Notes under the pieces: generated by a model
Database searches by the model: none
Told to the model about the DNA's origin: nothing
The model's input: the letters and a program-made list of their open reading frames with translations, nothing else
Translations under genes and position numbers: made by a program
In this document: in pieces, positions 8,301 to 12,260 of the stretch
Numbering within the stretch: the first letter of the stretch is position 1
Layout of the letters: the number at the start of each line of letters is the position of its first letter
From: an uncultured Bacilli bacterium
GTDB taxonomy: Bacteria > Bacillota_I > Bacilli_A > RF39 > UBA660
Direction of reading: 5' to 3'
DNA length: 12,260 bases
Assembly: GCA_947595415.1 (NCBI GenBank)
Contig: CANQER010000021.1
Span: 1-12,260 of the forward strand

Positions 8301-8662
8301 CAATTGATAGTTATGACAAACTTTTCGAAGTAAAAAATGAAATCGAAGATCGTTTTGGTAATATAAGTGAAGATTTACTTGTTTATATGTATGAAGAGTG
8401 GTTTGAAAAAATGGCTAGTGAACTTAATATTAAAAAAGTTGTTCAAACTAAAAACTTTGTTCAAATTACCTTACCTAAAGAATTAACCCAAAAAATAGAT
8501 GGGCAACTTTTATTTTTAGAGGTTAGTCAAATTTCTAGAATGTTTAGGTTTAGTATGGCAAAGGAATGTCTTGTTATAACTTTAGATACTATAAAACTAG
8601 ATAAACATTTTATCTATTACTTAATAGAATTAGTGGAAATCATTAAAAAAGCAATCAGTTAA
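5387..8662 (+). CDS. mfd: transcription-repair coupling factor Mfd
   Basis: Mfd is an ATP-driven DNA translocase that removes RNA polymerase stalled at lesions and recruits UvrA. The 1091-aa product is slightly shorter than B. subtilis Mfd (1177). Domain order is complete: a UvrB-like N-terminal module (about 1-330); the RNA-polymerase-interacting CarD-like domain around 415-485 (INIGDYVVHMNYGIGIYAG); Walker A at about 573-580 (GDVGYGKT); Walker B DEEQ from D674, followed by RFGVKHKEKIK; motif III SATPIPRTLQMSL; and motifs V-VI with TIIETGIDIPNVNTLIV and YQIRGRVGRAER. The TRG region and the C-terminal autoinhibitory domain follow. No truncation or frameshift is seen. In Bacillus mfd is followed directly by spoVT; here a reversed pyrophosphatase gene intervenes. 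The gene ends in the bidirectional terminator at 8687-8718. Confidence 0.98.
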   Translation: MSFLGDLLKKEDVNKLIGLTDELKTIYINNNFKDRSVLFVTNSLYEANQFYNSFSNYNNDVLLFPMDDFLTSEALAISPELKMTRLETLNALLKGKNKIVITNLMGFLRYLPLKKVFFDHYINLKKNIDYKIADLVNDLYNIGYERQAVVNKTGEISVRGFVVDLFPIDLDYPIRIEYWGDTIESIRYFDIDTQLTIKEIDEVLIVPNTEFITDKNGSFEKQRDLPLYGKVTNIASYLDDVKVVFNDFEGIKNAYKLLLEDMQNYSLSQNLPKNTKYMNSLDDIDLSNALFFENFGMDLSDSKNEKCYESYLVEPFSGNASLINKRLNEYLRLNKTIVICVSNRYQVTKLMDYLANKNMVFTKEDEIFKGKINLIIKKINNGFTYDSYVVISENEIFNKKTSNFNYKTKFRYGKKIRDITKINIGDYVVHMNYGIGIYAGLKTLDKNGLKKDYLEIRYKDNDKLYIPVEKIDLISKYSSNDGAVPKINRLNGVEWEKTKLRVKGKIKEMAMDLLDLYAKRESSKGFAFPKDTDMQIAFEKEFMYKETADQLRVTDQIKEDMEKPVPMDRLLCGDVGYGKTEVAFRAMFKAVMANKQVAMLCPTTILSNQHYQNALERFKSFPVNIALINRFVTKKELSDKINEIKEGKVDIVIGTHRLLSDDIVFKDLGLLVVDEEQRFGVKHKEKIKNIKNNVDVLTLSATPIPRTLQMSLGGVRDLSLIETPPINRYPIQTYVLASNNQVIKDAIYKEISRNGQVFILYNHIADIEIKLNQLIRLMPDIKATYIHGRMDKRQIEDIMFKFYNNEFNVLLCTTIIETGIDIPNVNTLIVMDADRFGLAQLYQIRGRVGRAERIAYCYLMYEPGRSLSDVAIKRLNVIKEFTELGSGFSIAMRDLSIRGAGNLLGEQQSGFIDSVGVELFMKMLNDEVTKLKGQDIKEEETKEPLISVSTTIDDNYILDEDIKIEIHKKINTIDSYDKLFEVKNEIEDRFGNISEDLLVYMYEEWFEKMASELNIKKVVQTKNFVQITLPKELTQKIDGQLLFLEVSQISRMFRFSMAKECLVITLDTIKLDKHFIYYLIELVEIIKKAIS

Positions 8663-8686
8663 TGTCAAAAAATGTTAAATAAATGT

Positions 8687-8718
8687 AAAAAATAGTCACT
8701 TTTAAATGACTATTTTTT
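8687..8718. terminator. bidirectional intrinsic terminator between mfd and ppaC
   Basis: A perfect 12-bp inverted repeat pairs 8687-8698 (AAAAAATAGTCA) with 8707-8718 (TGACTATTTTTT) around an 8-base loop. Each strand ends in a run of six T, so it can stop transcripts from both convergent genes. The stem core is short in G/C. The right arm covers the TAG stop (8710-8712) and the last lysine codons of ppaC, so the terminator is partly inside that coding sequence. Confidence 0.88.
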
Positions 8719-10332
8719 CTCTATTGTTTCCATTATATTTGGGACAATTTGCTTTTTACGTGAAACGATATTATCTAAGTATTGTCCTTGTTTTATATTA
8801 GGTATTTTAAAACTATTATCTAGTATATCAATAGCACTATCATTAAAAATAATATATGAACCATTATTTATTATATCAGTTACAAACAAAGTAACAATAT
8901 AATAACCATTGTTTTCTTTAACAGAATTGATAAGTTTTACATAACTATCAAGATCGTTTAAAATTTCTTCAATATTTAAAGTAAATATCTGACCAATCCC
9001 TATTTTTTTACCATCAAAGGTATAATTTTTAAAATCTGTGTATAGGACTTCTTCTTTGGTTTTTCCTTCTAAAGATGTACCATATTTAAACATTTCAAGA
9101 CCATATTTTTGATATTCGATATTAGCTATAGAAGCAAGTTTAGCAACAACATTACGATCTTGTTCTGTAGTAGTTGGGGAAGATAAAATCAAGGTATCTG
9201 ATAAAATACCAGATAACATTACCCCAGCAATATCACTAGGAATTTCAACGTTATTTTCTTTAAATAAAGAATAGATAATGGTATTTGTACTACCTACTGG
9301 CATATTTCTAAAATTAATTGGTAAACTAGTAGCAAGAACCCCTAAATTGTGGTGATCGATTATTTCCATTATTTGAGCTTGTTCGATACCATCGACACTT
9401 TGTTCACTAGCATTGTGATCTACCAAAATTACTTTTTTAGGATGTTTACTAGCTAAATCAGAAAGTCTTACAATACCAAGACATTTATTGTGTTTATCAA
9501 CAACAGGATAAATATTATATTTTGATTTATTAGCGATATCAACAAAATCATCAACGTCTTCATTTTGATTAAATGTAATTATATTTTCTGTTAAGGTAAG
9601 ATTAGATACATAATTACAAAAAGAAATATAACGAGCTGCTTTAAAAGAAAAATGGGGTGTATAAATAATATTTACTTTGTTTTTTTTCGCAAGTTCAAGA
9701 TGTTTATCTTTAATAGGTCTATTACCTGTTACAATTATAAGACGAGCTTTATTTAAAATAGCGTATTCAATAACAGCGTGTCTATCTCCTACAATTAAAA
9801 CAGTGTCTCTATTAACATCGATACTTTCTATAAAAGTAGTACTTTTGTATGAAGCAAGTAAAATATTACCTTTTATTTCATCATCGAATTTTAAGACTTC
9901 TTTTCCATCAATAGTATCTATAATATTTTGATATGATGTATTTAAGTAATCAAAGTTTTCCCCAATAAAGTTTTTCGTAATATCTTTCATTGATATGATA
10001 CCTTGAAGTTTTTGATGTTCATCCACAACAGGTATAGTACTCATAACATTATCCATCATTTTTTGATAAGCTTTATACAAAGATTCTTTTTCATGAATAT
10101 AGTAGTTTTTAAAGTAATCTAAATCTCTTATTTGGAGTTTTACATCGTTTAAATATTTAGGTTCTTCTATTTTAAAATAATCTAGAACAAATTTAGTTTC
10201 ACGATTAATATCCCCTAATGTTTTAGGTAATACATTAAAACCAAGTTGTTTTTTTAAGTAAGCCAATGCAATAGCAGAAGTAATACTATCTGTATCAGGT
10301 GACTTATGTCCAAAAACATATATTTCGCTCAT
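8710..10332 (-). CDS. ppaC: manganese-dependent inorganic pyrophosphatase with CBS-DRTGG-CBS regulatory insert
   Basis: This family II pyrophosphatase hydrolyses PPi to phosphate using Mn2+ or Co2+. The 540-aa length is that of the CBS-PPase subgroup, not of the 310-aa simple form. The DHH catalytic domain is split: GHKSPDTDS gives H9, D13 and D15; after the insert come D305 in LVDHN, the D326-H327-H328 triad and D379. The DHHA2 domain ends with the substrate-binding SRKKQ at 524-528. The insert has CBS1 (about 73-125), a DRTGG-like domain (about 127-245, with VGDR at 181-184) and CBS2 (about 246-298). In characterised homologues AMP and ADP inhibit, while ATP or diadenosine polyphosphates activate; ligands here are inferred. 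ATG 10332 follows the strong site GAGGAGGT (complement of 10339-10346). It lies in reverse orientation inside the usual mfd-spoVT neighbourhood. Confidence 0.95.
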   Translation of the reverse strand: MSEIYVFGHKSPDTDSITSAIALAYLKKQLGFNVLPKTLGDINRETKFVLDYFKIEEPKYLNDVKLQIRDLDYFKNYYIHEKESLYKAYQKMMDNVMSTIPVVDEHQKLQGIISMKDITKNFIGENFDYLNTSYQNIIDTIDGKEVLKFDDEIKGNILLASYKSTTFIESIDVNRDTVLIVGDRHAVIEYAILNKARLIIVTGNRPIKDKHLELAKKNKVNIIYTPHFSFKAARYISFCNYVSNLTLTENIITFNQNEDVDDFVDIANKSKYNIYPVVDKHNKCLGIVRLSDLASKHPKKVILVDHNASEQSVDGIEQAQIMEIIDHHNLGVLATSLPINFRNMPVGSTNTIIYSLFKENNVEIPSDIAGVMLSGILSDTLILSSPTTTEQDRNVVAKLASIANIEYQKYGLEMFKYGTSLEGKTKEEVLYTDFKNYTFDGKKIGIGQIFTLNIEEILNDLDSYVKLINSVKENNGYYIVTLFVTDIINNGSYIIFNDSAIDILDNSFKIPNIKQGQYLDNIVSRKKQIVPNIMETIEKK

Positions 10333-10362
10333 AAAATTACCTCCTCAAATATGCGCTTTATT

Positions 10363-10371
10363 ATTATATCA
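10363..10371 (-). promoter_or_regulatory. extended -10 promoter for ppaC
   Basis: On the minus strand the bases read TGATATAAT: a perfect TATAAT (complement of 10363-10368) preceded by TG at the extended -10 position. The -35 hexamer at normal spacing is poor, which is typical of extended -10 promoters. Transcription would start near 10356, about 24 bases before the ATG. Confidence 0.6.
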
Positions 10372-10390
10372 CTTTTTTGACAATAAATAA

Positions 10391-10419
10391 GTATAAATTG
10401 GAAAATTTTATCCAAAATA
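10391..10419 (+). promoter_or_regulatory. possible sigma-G-type promoter of spoVT
   Basis: GTATA at 10391-10395 fits the B. subtilis sigma-G -35 consensus as I recall it (GHATR). CAAAATA at 10413-10419 differs from the -10 consensus CATnHTA at one base, and the 17-base spacer is within one base of normal. B. subtilis spoVT is a forespore sigma-G gene. A vegetative reading is also possible: TTGGAA (10398-10403), 18 bases, TATAGA (10422-10427). Which is used cannot be told from sequence. Confidence 0.4.
10398..10415. repeat. inverted repeat in the spoVT promoter, possible operator
   Basis: TTGGA (10398-10402) and TCCAA (10411-10415) are exact complements around an 8-base AT spacer. The repeat lies between the -35 and -10 boxes of the possible sigma-G promoter. 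SpoVT of B. subtilis represses its own gene, so an autoregulatory site is a reasonable guess, but the arms are short. Confidence 0.25.
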
Positions 10420-10441
10420 TGTATAGAAAGTGAGGTATTTT

Positions 10442-10975
10442 ATGAAAGCCACAGGTATTGTTAGAAGAATTGATGAGTTAGGAAGAATAGTAATACCAAA
10501 AGAAATAAGGAAAACTTTAAGAATTAGAGAAGGGGATAGTTTAGAAATTTACACTAATGATTCTGAGGACATTGTTTTAAAAAAATATTCAATTATGAAT
10601 AATATCGTAGAATTTGCTCAAAATTTGACAGATTCAGTTTACACTTTTTTAAAACAAGATATAATTGTTACAGATACTAGTGAGGTAATAGCTTCAAGTG
10701 GGGATCTAAAAAGGGATTATATTCATAAACGTATAAGTGATAATTTGATTAATTTTATAAATCGTAGAGAAAATATGATTGAAAAGTATCCTAAAGATAT
10801 TGAAATTATTGAAAATCAAACTATAAATGCTACTTATTCGATAAGTACGATTGTTGCGAATGGGGATGCAGTAGGATTGGTTATAATTCTTGATAAAGAC
10901 AACAAAATTGAAGATGTAAGTCAAAATATTACTCAAATTGCTGCCCAATTTTTGGCAAAATATCTTGAAGAATAG
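10442..10975 (+). CDS. spoVT: stage V sporulation protein T, AbrB-family regulator
   Basis: The 177-aa product is nearly the length of B. subtilis SpoVT (178). Residues 1-50, starting MKATGIVRRIDELGRIVIPK, form the AbrB-like swapped-hairpin DNA-binding domain, with REGDSLEI after it; residues about 55-177 fit the C-terminal GAF domain, including IVANGDAVGLVIIL. In Bacillus SpoVT is a tetrameric forespore regulator that adjusts sigma-G genes and spore coat and germination traits. Full length plus the GAF domain separate it from AbrB itself, which is about 95 aa. ATG 10442 is chosen because GTGAGGT (10430-10436) is its binding site; the in-frame GTG 10430 is part of that site. In Bacillus spoVT follows mfd; here ppaC separates them. 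Its last codons contain the -35 box of the metG promoter. Confidence 0.93.
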   Translation: MKATGIVRRIDELGRIVIPKEIRKTLRIREGDSLEIYTNDSEDIVLKKYSIMNNIVEFAQNLTDSVYTFLKQDIIVTDTSEVIASSGDLKRDYIHKRISDNLINFINRRENMIEKYPKDIEIIENQTINATYSISTIVANGDAVGLVIILDKDNKIEDVSQNITQIAAQFLAKYLEE

Positions 10976-10992
10976 AGAAAATATGGTATAAT
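10965..10992 (+). promoter_or_regulatory. metG promoter with extended -10
   Basis: TTGAAG (10965-10970), a 16-base spacer and a perfect TATAAT (10987-10992), with TG at the extended -10 position (TGGTATAAT). This is the best promoter match in the window. It overlaps the spoVT stop region, and the expected start is around A10999, about 108 bases before the metG ATG. Confidence 0.75.
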
Positions 10993-10993
10993 A

Positions 10994-11055
10994 GTCTTAC
11001 TACTAAGACGCATTTTATAGTTTTAATAGATCACGTCTTATTAGATGTGATTTTT
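10994..11055 (+). promoter_or_regulatory. spoVT-metG attenuator: competing hairpins and intrinsic terminator
   Basis: Four segments can pair in exclusive ways. Segment 1 is GTCTTA (10994-10999) and segment 2 is TAAGACG (11004-11010); they make a perfect 6-bp hairpin with a 4-base loop. Segment 3, CGTCTTA (11034-11040), pairs with segment 2 over 7 bp, then after one C-U mismatch a further 3 bp (11000-11002 with 11042-11044). Segment 3 is also part of the terminator stem: 11030-11038 pairs with 11043-11051 (9 bp including one G-U), loop TATT, followed by five T (11051-11055) and more AT. So 2:3 excludes the terminator while 1:2 leaves it free. No T-box sequence (GGTGG...ACCGCG type) or SAM-riboswitch motif is visible. 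Confidence 0.6.
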
Positions 11056-11106
11056 ATATTGTATTTGAATATAATTAATGGACAAATACTTATGGGAGAT
11101 GAAATA

Positions 11107-12260
11107 ATGAAAAAAAAATTTTACATTTCAACAGCCATTGCTTATACGTCACAAAAACCACATATAGGTAATACCTATGAAATTGTTTTAGCTGATGCGA
11201 TTGCTAGATATAAAAGATTAACTGGTTATGATGTTTATTTTCAAACTGGGACTGATGAACATGGTCAAAAAATCCAAAACTATGCTATAAAAGAGGGTAA
11301 AAATCCTCAAGAGTATGTGGATGAAATATCTTTAGAGATAAGACGTATTTGGGATATTATGAATACTAGTTATGATAAGTTTGTAAGAACTACTAACCAA
11401 AGTCATAAAGATATGGTTGCTAAAATGTTTAAAAAATTATATGATCAAAAAGATATTTATAAGGATTACTATAAAGGTTTATACTGTATTCCTTGTGAAT
11501 CGTTTTTTACTGAATCACAATTAGTAGATGGCAAGTGTCCTGATTGTGGTAGGGAAGTAAAAATGGCAAGTGAAGAGGCTTATTTCTTTAAATTATCTAA
11601 GTATGCTAAAAGATTAGAAGAACATATTATGAATAATCCAGATTTTATTAAGCCTGAAAGTCGTCGTAATGAAATTATAAATAACTTTATAAAACCAGGT
11701 CTTCAAGACCTTTGTGTATCAAGAACATCTTTTGATTGGGGGATACCTGTTAGTTTTGATGATAAACATGTTATTTATGTATGGTTAGATGCTTTAAGTA
11801 ACTATATAACTTTTTTAGGTTACGATGTTTCTGGTAATCACAGTGAAGAATTTTTAAAGTATTGGCCTGCTGATGTTCATTTAATAGGTAAGGATATTTT
11901 GCGTTTCCATACAATTTATTGGCCTATTATGTTAATGGCTTTGGATTTACCTCTTCCTAAAAAGGTATTTGGTCATCCTTGGTTGATTGTTGAAGATGGT
12001 AAAATGAGTAAAAGTAAGGGTAATGTTATCTATGCTGATGATTTAGTAGGTATTTTTGGAGTTGATCCAGTAAGATATTATTTACTTCACGAAATACCTT
12101 ATGCTAGTGATGGGGTATTTACCTATGAACTTATGATTGATAGGGTTAATAGTGATTTAGCTAATGTTTTAGGTAACTTAGTTAATAGAACTATTAGTAT
12201 GGCTTATAAATACTTTGATGGTATTGTTCCAGAAGTAGATGCTAAAGAAGAAATTGATAA
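11107..12260 (+). CDS. metG: methionyl-tRNA synthetase, N-terminal part (runs off window)
   Basis: The first 384 codons are visible; MetRS of this type is usually about 640-650 aa, so some 260 residues lie beyond the edge. MetRS charges tRNA-Met and initiator tRNA with methionine. The class I HIGH motif appears as HIGN (19-22, KPHIGNTYE), a variant I associate with other Firmicutes MetRS. A single zinc knuckle has C127, C130, C144 and C147. The region QTGTDEHGQKI (46-56) and the KMSKS motif (299-303, DGKMSKSKGNV) are intact. GGGAG (11094-11098) sits about eight bases before ATG 11107; an in-frame ATG at 11092 lacks such a site. In B. subtilis metS lies near abrB and upstream of pth; here it follows spoVT. 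The structured leader suggests control of transcription read-through. Confidence 0.96.
   Translation, partial: MKKKFYISTAIAYTSQKPHIGNTYEIVLADAIARYKRLTGYDVYFQTGTDEHGQKIQNYAIKEGKNPQEYVDEISLEIRRIWDIMNTSYDKFVRTTNQSHKDMVAKMFKKLYDQKDIYKDYYKGLYCIPCESFFTESQLVDGKCPDCGREVKMASEEAYFFKLSKYAKRLEEHIMNNPDFIKPESRRNEIINNFIKPGLQDLCVSRTSFDWGIPVSFDDKHVIYVWLDALSNYITFLGYDVSGNHSEEFLKYWPADVHLIGKDILRFHTIYWPIMLMALDLPLPKKVFGHPWLIVEDGKMSKSKGNVIYADDLVGIFGVDPVRYYLLHEIPYASDGVFTYELMIDRVNSDLANVLGNLVNRTISMAYKYFDGIVPEVDAKEEID

Noticed and set aside
9677..9931. 84-codon plus-strand frame inside ppaC
   Set aside because: It is antisense to the well-conserved DRTGG region and has no start signals of its own.
11045..11050. ATGTGA start-stop pair in the metG leader
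   Set aside because: No binding site and it lies within the terminator stem; six bases are easily coincidental.
10994..11106. T-box or SAM riboswitch controlling metG
   Set aside because: The leader is only about 108 bases and has neither the T-box antiterminator sequence nor the SAM-I core motifs.
11078..11107. Nine-codon frame (MDKYLWEMK) ending in TAATG over the metG start, a possible leader peptide
   Set aside because: It has no ribosome binding site, lies downstream of the terminator, and is short enough to be chance.
1..12260. CRISPR array, insertion sequence, prophage, toxin-antitoxin or defence genes
   Set aside because: No direct-repeat array, transposase, integrase or defence motif is present; every long frame is a recognised housekeeping or sporulation gene.

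Overview
This window is a gene-dense, very AT-rich stretch of a low-GC Firmicutes (Bacillota) chromosome. It uses the standard genetic code: tryptophan is TGG throughout, no in-frame TGA occurs in the long genes, and all eleven visible stop codons are TAA or TAG. Two sporulation genes, bofA and spoVT, point to a spore-former or a recent descendant of one. Extreme AT content plus Bacillus-like gene order would fit an Erysipelotrichia, Turicibacter-like or other deep Bacilli lineage, but the sequence alone does not fix the genus.

Layout. From 1 to 4656 there is a tight plus-strand block: dnaX (5' end outside the window), ybaB/ebfC, recR, bofA, holB, ricT/yaaT and a trmN6-type tRNA methyltransferase. 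Intergenic gaps are at most about 40 bp and two junctions overlap. A 160-bp gap with a possible promoter leads to pth-mfd (4817-8662). A convergent minus-strand gene for a CBS-DRTGG manganese pyrophosphatase (8710-10332) follows, sharing a bidirectional terminator with mfd. It is divergently paired with spoVT (10442-10975). A promoter inside the end of spoVT and a structured leader then lead into metG, which runs off the right edge.

How the genes fit together. The left block groups the clamp loader (DnaX and delta') with the RecR recombination mediator and the YbaB DNA-binding protein, plus RicT, BofA and a tRNA modification enzyme. Pth recycles peptidyl-tRNA, Mfd couples transcription to repair, and MetRS charges Met-tRNA. 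The order matches a compressed version of the origin-proximal Bacillus subtilis region (dnaX-yaaK-recR-yaaL-bofA ... holB-yaaT-yabA-yabB ... metS ... pth-fin-mfd-spoVT). Several members are missing, metG has moved next to spoVT, and the pyrophosphatase sits between mfd and spoVT.

Most of the window is ordinary housekeeping sequence. The most unusual signal is in the spoVT-metG gap. Three mutually complementary 6-7-nt segments and a terminator are placed so that transcripts arriving from spoVT should terminate, while transcripts starting at the metG promoter would lack the first segment and should read through. Other points of interest are a near-consensus sigma-G-type promoter before spoVT and an A7 tract in dnaX exactly at the end of the clamp-loader core, closed by stops in both shifted frames. 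No CRISPR array, mobile element, tRNA or rRNA was found, and no gene-free stretch reaches 300 bases.
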